Shown here: positions 50,378 to 59,200 of the stretch, piece by piece
Layout: each line of letters begins with the position of its first letter
How positions within the stretch are numbered: the stretch's first letter is position 1
DNA from: Rhodococcus pseudokoreensis
GTDB taxonomy: Bacteria > Actinomycetota > Actinomycetes > Mycobacteriales > Mycobacteriaceae
NCBI RefSeq assembly: GCF_017068395.1
Contig: NZ_CP070619.1
Span: 2,666,001 to 2,730,000 of the forward strand
Direction: 5' to 3'
Length of the DNA: 64,000 nucleotides
Notes under the pieces: model-generated
Seen by the model: the letters and a program-made list of their open reading frames with translations, nothing else
Database searches by the model: none
What the model was told of the DNA's origin: nothing
Position numbers and translations under genes: made by a program

Positions 50378-50700
50378 ACACCGAACTCACCGACGTCCTC
50401 GGCATCCAGCAAGAACCCCCGTATGGCGTCGTCTCCACCCAGATGGCGGACGGCACCACGGTGGCGGACATTGGGCAGCTCGCGGTCTTCGACGGCGTCG
50501 TCCACATCATTCCCCGGCATGACCTCACCGACCAGCAGGACATGTACCTCAGCGCCGCTGCGGAGGATGCGTTCTTTACCGACCCGACCTCCGAGGCCGG
50601 GTGGGTGCCAGTCGTTCACGACAACCAGGTCGGCTGGGCCACGAAAATCATCCTGTCCACCAATCTCAACAGAGCTGGCTCGTTGGGAGAGGCCGCGTAA
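50374..50700 (+). CDS. Hypothetical island protein
   Basis: A 108-residue protein with no recognised domain. It is acidic and mostly beta-like in the middle (VADIGQLAVFDGVVHIIPRH). The ATG overlaps the stop of the 21-codon ORF and its own TAA overlaps the next ATG, so it belongs to the early operon running from the excisionase-like gene to the replication gene. Confidence 0.6.
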   Translation: MNTELTDVLGIQQEPPYGVVSTQMADGTTVADIGQLAVFDGVVHIIPRHDLTDQQDMYLSAAAEDAFFTDPTSEAGWVPVVHDNQVGWATKIILSTNLNRAGSLGEAA

Positions 50701-50900
50701 TGGCGTACCTCATCACCGATCTCGTCATCGACGACCTGCCCAGCGTCAAGTACAACGCTGAAACCAAGACTGTCCGGGTCACGTTCGGGCTTCAGGGGCA
50801 CTTGTCCCTGTCGATCGCCGAAGCGGTCCACGTCGTCACGGAGTTGGCGGCTGCGCTTGGTGAAGCCGAATCTGCCGAGGAGGTTGTCCGCGATGAATGA
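50700..50900 (+). CDS. Hypothetical island protein
   Basis: A 66-residue protein of unknown function. It combines a short beta-rich start (VKYNAETKTVRVTFGLQGHL) with a C-terminal helix (ALGEAESAEEVVRD). It starts in a TAATG overlap with the gene before and overlaps the following gene by 8 bp. Confidence 0.6.
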   Translation: MAYLITDLVIDDLPSVKYNAETKTVRVTFGLQGHLSLSIAEAVHVVTELAAALGEAESAEEVVRDE

Positions 50901-51084
50901 CCACATCGAAACCGGCGGCCACCAGGAACGCAAGGAGCAGGAACTGCTCGCTGAGCTACGCGAACTCGGCTACCGGCCCGCTGTCCGGTGCCTGTCATGC
51001 GGTCAGTGGCTCGTCGCCCACAAATCCATTCAGCGGCACCTTGGTCCGGTCTGCGCACGAAGAGCAAAGGACACTGCCGCGTGA
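50893..51084 (+). CDS. Small zinc-binding protein (DUF6011-like)
   Basis: The 63-residue protein has an N-terminal charged helix and a zinc-ribbon-like motif RCLSCGQWLVAHKSIQRHLG then PVCARRA, i.e. C-x2-C with a distal H and C. Small proteins with this pattern (DUF6011) are frequent in actinophages near replication genes. ATG 50893 overlaps the previous stop, and its own stop overlaps the GTG of the replication gene, so the genes are translationally coupled. Confidence 0.6.
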   Translation: MNDHIETGGHQERKEQELLAELRELGYRPAVRCLSCGQWLVAHKSIQRHLGPVCARRAKDTAA

Positions 51085-53048
51085 TCGCTTTCAACCGCGT
51101 CATCAACGCATTCGAGAACGCCGGCCTGACCGTTACCCATCGTGGGAGCGGTCGGGCCTCGGCCCAGGCGCCGGGTCATTCGCCGGCAGACCGGTCGGTG
51201 ACGATAACGGAAACCGTAGGTCGGGTGCTTGTCCACCCGCACGCGGGGGAGACTCTCGACCAGGTGCTCGGTGCGGTCGGGTTGGCCATCACCGACTTGT
51301 TCGATGACCCGAAGGGCATCACCTACGAATACCCGGATGGGCGCAAGGTCTCCCGAACCCCTGCGAAGAAGTTTTCCCAGGCCGGGAACACCAAGGGCAA
51401 CCAGATCTATCGAGCAGACAGGTTGGCCAACTCGACCACGGTCTACATGGTCGAAGGTGAGCAGGATGTGCACGCCCTCGAATCCGAAGGGGTCACCGCC
51501 ACCTGCACCGCAATGGGCGCGGGGAAAGCGCACCTCGCCGATCTGACGCCGTTGTACGGCAAGACGGTGATCGTCGTGCAGGACAAGGACGAGCCGGGCC
51601 GCAAGCATGCCGCGCAGGTGGCGGAACTTCTCGATGGCAAAGCGACGGTTGTCATCGTGGAGGCGAAGGTCGGGAAGGACGCCGCCGACCACATCGCCGC
51701 CGGATTAGGTGTGGACGACTTTCAAATGGTCGAAACCCCCGCCGCAGAATCCGCAGAACTTCCCGGCCCGTACAACGCCGAGGCAGAAGCCGAGTTCGCT
51801 CGACCAAAGCTATGGCGCGCAACAGAGTTGGTGGCTGCACGACAGCCGCAATGGCTCGCCAAGGGGCGCATTCCCCGGTCTGCAATCACGTTGCTGGTCG
51901 GCGGTGAAGGTATCGGCAAATCGGCGGCCTGGGTTTGGGTTGCCTCCCCGGTCACCACCGGTCGGGCGGTCCCCGAGTTCGGCATCCCCGCACGCGATCC
52001 CGAGGACGTCATCGTCATCGTCACCGAGGACGACTGGGCATCAACTGTGCGACCTCGCCTCGAAGTGGCCGGCGCAGACCTCGACCGCATCCACGTGATC
52101 TGTGCAGAACAGGACGGGTCAGGGGCTCCGACCTTCCCTGCCGACATCCACCTCATCACCAACAGTCACGTCCGGCCCGGTCTCGTGGTGGTCGACGCCT
52201 GGCTCGATACCGTTCCAGGTGGGCTGTCCGTGAAGGATCCACAGCAGGCGCGGCGGGCACTGCATCCGTGGCGGGAAGCTGCCACCCAGACCGGGGCCGC
52301 GGTAATGCTCCTGACGCACACGAACCGCATCTCCACGGGCAATGCACGAGACATGTACGGGGCCAGCGGAGAACTCCGCAAGAAGGCGCGTATGTCGCTC
52401 TTCGCCCAGGCAGACCCCGAACATGAGGGCTGTGTGCTCATCGGCCCAGAGAAGTCAAACCTGGTGGGTAAGGTCCCCGCCTCACGGTTCCGCATGGACA
52501 GCGTGCAGCACTTCGCACCCACCGAGGACGACGACGGCACCGTTCCCAAGTTGGTTCTCATCGGGGAATCCGAGCAGACCATGCGGGAACACATCGCGGA
52601 CCAGTACGACGACGAACGCGGGGATGGCAAGGAGGACCGGAACGGCATCGAAGAATGGTTGATGTCGTTCCTGAACATGGGTTCCCAGAAGGCGAATGAC
52701 GTCTACTCCGCAGCCGACGCGAACGGTTACTCGAAGGATCAGGCGAAGCGTGCCAAGAAGAAGCTGGGCATCAAAGCCAGTCGGCCCGGGGGTGAGGGGC
52801 CGTGGTTCTGGTCGTTGCCGAACCTAGAGAGCATCGACCCCCAACTAGGGAGCACACCCACCCCTGTATCTGAATCTGCGCTCCCTAGCTCCCTAGCTGC
52901 TCCCTTGCAGGTCAACGGAATGAAAGAGAGTGATCTAGGGAGCACAGGGGGGCTAGAGAGCGGTGTAGAAACACACACCCCTCCCCGCCCCCTAGGTCAG
53001 TGGCGCGTGTCGGGTGAACCACTCCGCCCGCCCGGAGACGTGGCATGA
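51081..53048 (+). CDS. TOPRIM-RepA-like replication protein (primase/helicase)
   Basis: GTG 51081 starts a 655-residue protein. A primase-like N-terminus (DUF-type zinc-less CHC region, residues 1-115) is followed by a TOPRIM domain (VYMVEGEQDVHALESEGVTA near 119, VIVVQDKDEPGRKHA near 156). A RecA/RepA-type ATPase domain follows, with Walker A LLVGGEGIGKSAAWVW near 272, Walker B RPGLVVVDAWLDTV near 368, and LLTHTNRISTGNARDMYGAS near 411. It resembles phage and plasmid primase-helicases that start replication. A low-complexity C-terminus (residues ~580-655) contains a DNA iteron cluster. It gives the island autonomous replication potential. Confidence 0.85.
   Translation: MIAFNRVINAFENAGLTVTHRGSGRASAQAPGHSPADRSVTITETVGRVLVHPHAGETLDQVLGAVGLAITDLFDDPKGITYEYPDGRKVSRTPAKKFSQAGNTKGNQIYRADRLANSTTVYMVEGEQDVHALESEGVTATCTAMGAGKAHLADLTPLYGKTVIVVQDKDEPGRKHAAQVAELLDGKATVVIVEAKVGKDAADHIAAGLGVDDFQMVETPAAESAELPGPYNAEAEAEFARPKLWRATELVAARQPQWLAKGRIPRSAITLLVGGEGIGKSAAWVWVASPVTTGRAVPEFGIPARDPEDVIVIVTEDDWASTVRPRLEVAGADLDRIHVICAEQDGSGAPTFPADIHLITNSHVRPGLVVVDAWLDTVPGGLSVKDPQQARRALHPWREAATQTGAAVMLLTHTNRISTGNARDMYGASGELRKKARMSLFAQADPEHEGCVLIGPEKSNLVGKVPASRFRMDSVQHFAPTEDDDGTVPKLVLIGESEQTMREHIADQYDDERGDGKEDRNGIEEWLMSFLNMGSQKANDVYSAADANGYSKDQAKRAKKKLGIKASRPGGEGPWFWSLPNLESIDPQLGSTPTPVSESALPSSLAAPLQVNGMKESDLGSTGGLESGVETHTPPRPLGQWRVSGEPLRPPGDVA
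52824..52961. repeat. Iteron cluster, candidate replication origin
   Basis: Seven copies of a 9-mer CTAG(G/A)GAGC lie within 138 bp: rightward at 52824, 52845, 52935 and 52953, and as GCTCCCT(A/T)G at 52880, 52888 and 52899. The first two are spaced 21 bp, two helical turns. They sit in the 3' coding end of the replication gene, in low-complexity codons. That is a typical location for an origin bound by the neighbouring Rep. Confidence 0.65.
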
Positions 53049-53144
53049 GAACGGCATCCGGGAGACCTTGCGCCCACCCAACCACACCAGGGGCACCCCG
53101 AAAGTCCCCCAGATTCCTACTACGTCAGCAGAAATGAGGCACGC
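53049..53144. other. Short intergenic gap, nothing seen
   Basis: The 96 bp between the replication gene and the zinc-binding gene hold no clear hairpin or promoter. GCAGAAATGAGG just before 53145 may contain the ribosome-binding site. Confidence 0.3.
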
Positions 53145-53384
53145 ATGACCACCTGCACCAAGTGTGAAGCCACATGGGGCGGAATGCATACCTGCCACTG
53201 CAGCGGATGCCACCACACCTTCTCCAGCCTGAGCGCCTTCGACCTCCACCGCCGAGGCGATCAATGCCGAACACCCTCCGACGCCGGCCTCGTCCTCGCC
53301 GACCGCGCCTACCCCTGCTTCACACGCCCCACCGACCACGAACACCCCCACTGGACCACTGACGGGCAAGGAGTCCTCGCATGA
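53145..53384 (+). CDS. FDXHR-type zinc-binding protein
   Basis: The 79-residue protein has a Cys-rich start (CTKCEATWGGMHTCHCSGCH) followed by FSSLSAFDLHRRGDQC, the FDXHR motif of a family of small phage zinc-binding proteins. The many Cys and His suggest one or two zinc sites. It overlaps the next gene by 4 bp. Function in phages is unknown; it may be a regulator. Confidence 0.8.
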   Translation: MTTCTKCEATWGGMHTCHCSGCHHTFSSLSAFDLHRRGDQCRTPSDAGLVLADRAYPCFTRPTDHEHPHWTTDGQGVLA

Positions 53385-53557
53385 CCCTCAACAGGTTCGG
53401 CGAAGACGTCGAAGCCGCCACCCCCAGCAACAGGCCCCATCACCTCGACTGCAAACGCGGATGGCTTGGCCAAGACCTCGACGGTCGCCCCATCCCCTGC
53501 ATCCAATGCAAACCCCACCTCGCCCATCGCAACTACCTGACCGGAGGCGCAGCATGA
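53381..53557 (+). CDS. Small Cys-containing phage protein
   Basis: A 58-residue protein with C-x16-C-x2-C spacing (DCKRGWLGQDLDGRPIPC then IQCKPHL), a pattern found in small actinophage proteins that may bind zinc. Both ends overlap neighbours by 4 bp, which supports its being a translated gene. Function unknown. Confidence 0.6.
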   Translation: MTLNRFGEDVEAATPSNRPHHLDCKRGWLGQDLDGRPIPCIQCKPHLAHRNYLTGGAA

Positions 53558-53811
53558 GAGACACCTTCTCAGAGGCGTTCCGACTCGCATCCCTCGCCGC
53601 AGACATCAACGAGGACTCAGGCCAGTCGGCGCTCGTCGAAGCCGTCAACGAACTCGACGTTGAACAGCTTCGACCCATCATCTTCGCCCAAGCACACCTC
53701 GCCGCCATGCTCACCAGCGAAATCGCCAACAACCACGACCTCCCCGGCGAACACCCCGAAATCCTCGCCAACGTCGCACACGGACTCCAAACCACGGCAC
53801 GGCAACCATGA
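53554..53811 (+). CDS. Hypothetical island protein
   Basis: An 85-residue helical protein (SEAFRLASLAADINEDSGQS, LRPIIFAQAHLAAMLTSEIA) without recognised domain. It overlaps both neighbours by 4 bp in the same coupled gene string. Confidence 0.6.
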   Translation: MRDTFSEAFRLASLAADINEDSGQSALVEAVNELDVEQLRPIIFAQAHLAAMLTSEIANNHDLPGEHPEILANVAHGLQTTARQP

Positions 53812-54248
53812 CCGCCGCGACCGGTCGACCACCAACAACGCGGGAGACGATTGCACCCGACGTCGCCAAGCTCCACGCGGAAGGCCACGGACGAAACGAG
53901 ATCGCTCGGCAACTCGACTGCTCCCCAAGCACCGTCACCAAAGCAGCAGAGATCGCCGGCGTCACATTCGACCGAACCGCCACAGTCCAGGCAACAGAAG
54001 CCGCCAAGCTCGACGCAAAGGCGCGACGATCACGTCTCGCGGTCCGCTGGCTCGACATCGCCGAACAAGCACTCGACGCCATCAGCCCACACAACCCCCG
54101 AGACGCCCGCGACCTGGCAGTCGTCGCCGGTGTCGCCACAGACAAGTCGCTACGCCTCGACGAGTTCGACAACACCGATTCCGACTACGCCACGGTGGAT
54201 GTCTGGCTCGCCGCGATGCTCACAACCAACCCAGGGACCGAACGATGA
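53808..54248 (+). CDS. HTH protein, possible small-terminase homologue
   Basis: The 146-residue protein has an N-terminal HTH (APDVAKLHAEGHGRNEIARQ, then LDCSPSTVTKAAEIAGV) and a C-terminal helical part containing RDARDLAVVAGVATDKSLRL. The AG-x-ATDK pattern recurs in small terminase subunits of actinophages. In satellites such as SaPIs a dedicated TerS redirects packaging to the satellite genome, and this protein could play that role. A simple transcription factor is the alternative. Confidence 0.6.
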   Translation: MTAATGRPPTTRETIAPDVAKLHAEGHGRNEIARQLDCSPSTVTKAAEIAGVTFDRTATVQATEAAKLDAKARRSRLAVRWLDIAEQALDAISPHNPRDARDLAVVAGVATDKSLRLDEFDNTDSDYATVDVWLAAMLTTNPGTER

Positions 54249-54303
54249 GCCGCAGCGCAATGTTCCATGCGTGCGCGCACGCGAGACCGGATGGGAGGCA
54301 CCC

Positions 54304-54873
54304 ATGGCTATACCGAAGCTGAGCGAGGAGGACGAGGCGAAGATCCGGGAGGGTCACCACCAGGGACGTTCGTTGAACTCGATTGCCCGGGACCTCGGCG
54401 TCAATCCATCGACCGTGAGTCGGTGGGCGAAGCGTGAGGGCTTGCTATGGACGGGTGTGCCGGCAGCCTCGACAGCCGTTCGGGATCGGCTGGCCTACAA
54501 CCGTCTCAGGCTGGCGGAGGCCGCGCTCGCCGATGCTCTTGCGATACGTGAGCGGCTGTGGGAGTCCCATGAGGTCATCGTCAACACCCCGGCAGGACCG
54601 GAGCGTATGACGATGGACCTCCCCGACGCGAAGGCGACCGCGGAGTTCTCGAAGGCTGTCGAACGCCTGGCCAACACTCATAGTGCGTTGTCCGAGTACA
54701 CCAAGGGCGCCAGTACGGAAGCCGCCAAGTCGATGCTCATGCAGATGCAGGAGGCGTTGGAGAGGTTCGCGGGCGAGTACGACGAGGAGAACGGCGGTCA
54801 GGAGCCACCGACTCCGACTGATGCCGAGATCGACGCCGAGATAGCGGCACTCGCCGACGAAACGGCTGGGTGA
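54304..54873 (+). CDS. HTH protein, second TerS-like or regulatory protein
   Basis: The 189-residue protein begins with a Hin/resolvase-like HTH (LSEEDEAKIREGHHQGRSLN then SIARDLGVNPSTVSRWAKRE). A long helical segment (RLRLAEAALADALAIRERLW) and an acidic C-terminal tail (PTPTDAEIDAEIAAL) follow. ATG 54304 follows GGGAGGCACCC. A 25-codon ORF starting at 54245, overlapping the previous stop, may couple translation. The architecture, HTH plus helical oligomerisation domain plus acidic tail, fits small terminases. The gene's stop coincides with the start of the first 71-bp repeat. Confidence 0.6.
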   Translation: MAIPKLSEEDEAKIREGHHQGRSLNSIARDLGVNPSTVSRWAKREGLLWTGVPAASTAVRDRLAYNRLRLAEAALADALAIRERLWESHEVIVNTPAGPERMTMDLPDAKATAEFSKAVERLANTHSALSEYTKGASTEAAKSMLMQMQEALERFAGEYDEENGGQEPPTPTDAEIDAEIAALADETAG

Positions 54874-54941
54874 CCACGGCGTGACCACACACCCTGCAAC
54901 CTGTGCGAATGCACCTCCCATCGGAGAACAAATCCGCAAGT
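54870..54941 (+). repeat. 71-bp att-like repeat A
   Basis: The repeat holds GTGACCAC (54870) and GTGACCAC (54881) separated by 3 bp, then 33 bp further the core ATCGGA-N6-ATCCGCAAGT ending at 54941. The same elements at identical spacing occur at 55907-55978 and 59859-59930. The core mimics the anticodon stem-loop of tRNA-Lys. It fills the 5' leader of the coiled-coil gene. Confidence 0.8.
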
Positions 54942-54979
54942 ACATGCACCACAACACAAACCGTCCACAGGAGGACACC

Positions 54980-55636
54980 TTGAAGATCACCGACACTGTT
55001 CGACGTTTCACCCAGGCCGCAGCCAAGGCCACCGAGGCAGCCGATGCGGCAACCGCCGCCGCCACCGAAGCCGACAACGCCGCGGCCGCCGCCGTGGAAA
55101 GCGAGACCGCACTGGAGCAGCGGATCATGGCCGGCGAGGACGTCGACCCCAACGCGCTCGACAAGGCCACCACGTCGACCCGCTTCGCCAAGCTGAAGGC
55201 AGTGGCCGCCCGCCGAGCCGCGGAGAAGGCCACCGAGGCGGCGGAGGAAGCACGGCAAGCCCGAGAGGTGGAGGAAGCCAAGGCCACGCTCGACCGGTTG
55301 CTGTCCGACACCGCACTCCAGCCTGTCCAGGACGCCTACATCGCGGCCGTGGACTCGATCCGCAACCTCATCGCCACCGTGGAACAGCGGATGACCGACG
55401 AAGACGCGATCGCCAGCGCGCAGGCAACCAGCCCGGACGAGCGGGCATTCAACACCGCCGCATGGAAGGTGCGCCATCCCTACTTCGCAGACCAGGGAGT
55501 TGACTGGCTGCGCGTGGCAATCGAGGAAGCACTCAACTTCCGGGCGCGGCCGAAGATCATGGGCGGCGCCGGCGGTAGCACTGCACAGACCCGGGAATGG
55601 CCCATGAGCTTCCACCGCATCCAGGAAATTCTCTGA
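54980..55636 (+). CDS. Ala-rich coiled-coil protein
   Basis: TTG 54980 has AGGAGGA 4 bp ahead and is preferred over a GTG at 54881, which lies inside repeat A. The 218-residue protein is a long Ala/Glu-rich helix in its first 120 residues (AAAKATEAADAATAAATEAD, AAEKATEAAEEARQAREVEE), then a compact part with NFRARPKIMGGAGG. Coiled-coil proteins at this place in phages can be scaffolding or head-tail proteins, but nothing identifies it as such. It lies alone with a 65-residue gene between repeats A and B. Confidence 0.65.
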   Translation: MKITDTVRRFTQAAAKATEAADAATAAATEADNAAAAAVESETALEQRIMAGEDVDPNALDKATTSTRFAKLKAVAARRAAEKATEAAEEARQAREVEEAKATLDRLLSDTALQPVQDAYIAAVDSIRNLIATVEQRMTDEDAIASAQATSPDERAFNTAAWKVRHPYFADQGVDWLRVAIEEALNFRARPKIMGGAGGSTAQTREWPMSFHRIQEIL

Positions 55637-55650
55637 GAGGACTGATCCCA

Positions 55651-55848
55651 ATGGACGATTTCACCAGCATCACCGATCCGGGCGAACGGCTCCGCGCTAT
55701 CCGCCAGTCGATGGAGGACAAGGCGGCGAGCCGCCCCCGTGTCGACAACCAGGGCCGACGTCTCGACAGGGAGAAGCCCGACCCGACCCGGCGCTGGGAC
55801 GGGCACGGTCGATTGATCGCAGAGTCGCCTGGTGACGACAACCCGTAA
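55651..55848 (+). CDS. Small charged hypothetical protein
   Basis: A 65-residue, highly charged protein (GERLRAIRQSMEDKAASRPR, LDREKPDPTRRWDGHGR) with no recognised domain. GAGAGGA precedes ATG 55651. It ends just before a strong terminator, closing the A-B block. Confidence 0.55.
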   Translation: MDDFTSITDPGERLRAIRQSMEDKAASRPRVDNQGRRLDREKPDPTRRWDGHGRLIAESPGDDNP

Positions 55849-55857
55849 CACCCCAAG

Positions 55858-55883
55858 ATGGCCCCGGCTTCGGCTGGGGCCAT
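55858..55883 (+). terminator. Terminator hairpin of the A-B block
   Basis: GATGGCCCC and GGGGCCATC arms with an inner GC/TTCG/GC tetraloop stem (55858-55883) follow the 65-residue gene. Repeat B starts 24 bp later. Confidence 0.7.
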
Positions 55884-55906
55884 CGCGGTTGGTGCAGGAA
55901 TCGCTG

Positions 55907-55978
55907 GTGACCACCACGTGACCACCCATACCGCGACCAGCGCAAACACACCCCCAATCGGATTCTCAATCCGCAGGT
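55907..55978 (+). repeat. 71-bp att-like repeat B
   Basis: GTGACCAC at 55907, GTGACCAC at 55918 and the core ATCGGA-N6-ATCCGCAGGT ending at 55978 have the same spacing as repeats A and C. The core ends in AATCCGCAGGT exactly as tRNA-Lys does. The repeat precedes the two-gene tape-measure block. Confidence 0.8.
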
Positions 55979-56003
55979 TCACAACTGAAGACAGGAGCCA
56001 CAC

Positions 56004-56258
56004 ATGGTAAACCGAGACGACAAGGCCCCGCCCAGCTACGACGATCTGACATCGATGCTCTCCGGCCTCGACGACGGTGCGACCGAAAGTGTCCAACTCG
56101 CGCTGTCGATGATGAGCACAGAAGAGCTCCGCGACCTGAGTGTCGCCATGCAGGAAGTCATGCAGCACCATCGCCTGCTTTTCGCTCTGATGCATGACGT
56201 TCTCGCCCGGGAGACGGCGGTCCGACTTGCGCAGGCCCACGCAGAGGGGGTGCTCTGA
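56004..56258 (+). CDS. Small protein upstream of the tape measure
   Basis: An 84-residue acidic, helical protein (SYDDLTSMLSGLDDGATESV, MMSTEELRDLSVAMQEVMQH). ACAGGAG precedes ATG 56004, and its stop overlaps the tape-measure ATG by 1 bp. In siphophages the position directly upstream of the tape measure is held by tail assembly chaperones; this protein has that position and size, but I see no sequence match and no frameshift site. A chaperone for the tape measure is a fair guess only. Confidence 0.6.
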   Translation: MVNRDDKAPPSYDDLTSMLSGLDDGATESVQLALSMMSTEELRDLSVAMQEVMQHHRLLFALMHDVLARETAVRLAQAHAEGVL

Positions 56259-59200
56259 TGGCGCTCGACGTCGGTGAGCTTGTAGCTCGCCTCACAGTTG
56301 ATGACACCCGCTTCACCCGCGGGTTGCAGCAGTCCGAACAGCGGTTGCAGGATCTTGGTCGTACCGCCCGCACTGAAGCCGGTCGTGTCGACACCGCCCT
56401 CCGTGATGCTGGGCAGGGCGCGGACCGGTTGGGCACCAACGCGCAGAACGCTCGCCGCGACCTCGGCCGGGTAGGGGACACCAGCCGCGACATCGACCGG
56501 GTGGGGACGTCATCGCGGGACGCAGCCCGCCAGGTGGATCAGATCGGGGAGAGCGCACGCAGGGCATCCCAGGAAACAGGCCGCATCGGTGAGGGTGTCC
56601 GCGAACGCCTTACCGGTGCATTCCAGGGTGTCGGGGACCTCGCAGGCCGCACCGGCGAATCCGGGGGCGGCAGCTTCCTCGCGGCATTCGCGTCCAAAAT
56701 CGGGTCGCTGAGCGGCAAGGGCGGGCCCATCGCCGGATCACTCCTCGGTGTCACAGCGCTCGGTGTCGCCGCCGGCGCTGTGTTGGCGAATGCCATCGCG
56801 GACGGCATGGAACAGGAAGCCGCCCGCAACGACGTCCAGGCGAAGCTGAACCTCGACGACAAAACTGCTGCGAAGATCGGTCGGGCTTCGGGCGCGGCCT
56901 ACGCGAAGAACTTCGGCGAGTCCGTCCAAGCAAACATGGCCTCCACGGTGGCGTTGTTCGACTTCAAGCTCCTGGACGCGAGCTCCACCGAGAATGAGAT
57001 CCAGGCCGCTATCGAGAAGACGGAAACGCTCAACTCGTTGCTCGGCACAGAGACCGCCGAGACGCTGCGCGGCGTCGGCGGCCTGGTGAACTCGGGGCTG
57101 GTCGACGGATTCGACGAGGCCGGTGACTTCATCACCAGGGCTCGGACAATCGGCATGAATGCCCAGGGCGACCTTGTCGATTCCCTGTCTGAGTACTCGG
57201 CGGGCTGGAAGAACACGGGGCTGACAGCGGAAACCACCCTCGCTCTGATCAACCAGTCGATGGGCAAGGGATTCGGTGCCGACAACACCGACCGGGCAGC
57301 GGACGCGCTTCGTGAATTCGGCCGCCGCATCACCGAGGAGGGTGACACCATCGTCGCCACCCTCAATGACATCGGCCTCGACGGTCAGTCCATGTATGAG
57401 ATCTTCAAGAAGGGCGGCCCGGAGGCAGACGCTGCCTTCGACAAGACCTTCGACACCATCCGCAACCTCGAAGACCAGACCAAGAAGAACAACGCGGCCG
57501 CGGCACTCCTCGGTGACACCTCGGGCGACTTCTACTCCGCCCTCGCGAACTGGGACGTCACCACGGCTGTACAGAAGTTCGACAAGCTCGAAGGGTCCAT
57601 GCAGACCGCGTCCGACACCTTCGGTAAGGGCACGGCAGCATCGTTCGAGACGGCGAAGCGCAGCATTGTGACGTCAGCAGATGAGATCGAGTTGGCATTG
57701 GCGCAGGCGTTCGGTCCGGCGATGACAGATGCAGCGACCTGGGTCACCGAGCACAAGCCGGAGATCATTGCATTCTTCACCGGACTCGCCGATGCGGGGT
57801 TCGCCGCCTTGGATGCCACGATGGCGTTCTCCTCGGGGGCGTTGCGGGCGTGGGCGTTCTTCGCTGAGGGTGTCGGCGGCACCATCGGCACAGTCGTTCA
57901 GCAGTTGGCTGGTCTCGTCGATGCACAGGCCAGCGTCCTCGACCTGATCCCCGGTATGGGTGGTCAGGCTGACGACTTCCGGGACATCGCCGATGGTATG
58001 CGCGGGTTCGCGGACTCGGTCGGTACCGCCGGCGATAAGGCTCGCGGCATGGCCGACGTCATCGACGCCGGCCGACCTGTCATTCAGGGGATGCGGGACA
58101 GCGTCGCGGAGGCAGGCGCGCAGGCCGAAGAGTCAGCACGACTGATGCAGGCCCTGGGAACGACGGTTGTCGAAGGCATCCCCGATGACAAGTCGATCAC
58201 CATCTCGGACAACAGCCCGGAGACGGTGAAGAACCTCGAAGCGCTGGGATTGAAGGTGGAGAACACCCCGAACGGCATCAAGGTCACCGCCACGACAGAC
58301 GAGGCCGACCGCATCCTCGACGCGTACATCAATCAGCAGCGAAGCGTGAACGTTGATGTGAAGGTGCGGGCGTTGGCTGCGGCGGAGAACGAGGCGTCCC
58401 GGCTGGCCGCGGCCACCACCAACGAGGCGCTCGAAAGGTCCGGCGGGTACGTGCACTACGCGGACGGCGGTGTGGAGAACCATCAGGCTCAGATTGGTGA
58501 CGGTCGAACCCGGATCTGGAACGAACCCGAAACCGGCGGTGAGGCATACATCCCCCTCGCGGGGTCGAAGCGTCAACGCTCCGAGGCGATCCTCGGTGAT
58601 GTCGCGAAACGCTTCGGGTTCGGCCTGCTGAAGTTCGCGAACGGCGGTGTCGTCGAAAGTGCTGGTATCGGGAAGGGCGGTCTCGACGCGTCGATGTCAT
58701 GGGCTCGCAGCATGGACCCCGCCACCTATCTGATGGGCGGGTTCTCCACGGACAGCATCGACTGTTCCGGTGCCGTCTCGGGGGCGATCAACAAGGCGCT
58801 CGGTTTGGATGCGTTCGACTCCCGGATGTCGACGGTAAATGAGGGTTCGTGGTTGCAGGCCAGGGGCGCGATCCTCGGCAAGGGTCCGGAGGGAACGATC
58901 CGGGTCGGCTGGTACGACAACGGTGGCGGCGCCAACGGGCACACCGCGATGACGTATCCGGATGGGACGAACTTCGAATCGAATGGTTCGGAGGGTGTTG
59001 TTGTCGGCGGGGATACAGGTTGGGACGCTGGCATGTTCGATCAGCACGCGTGGTTTCCGATGAGTGGTGATCTCGGTCAGTCGTCGTCAGGTTCAGGCGC
59101 CGGCTCCACAGGGTCGGCCGACAGCGGCACTGTCACTGGCACGACGGATTCGGGTGTGTCGGTGTCGACGGATGGGCAGCGGGTGTTCGTCACCAACTGG

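Noticed and set aside
54881..54979. GTG 54881 as the start of the coiled-coil gene
   Set aside because: It lies within repeat A and lacks a ribosome-binding site; TTG 54980 has AGGAGGA just ahead.
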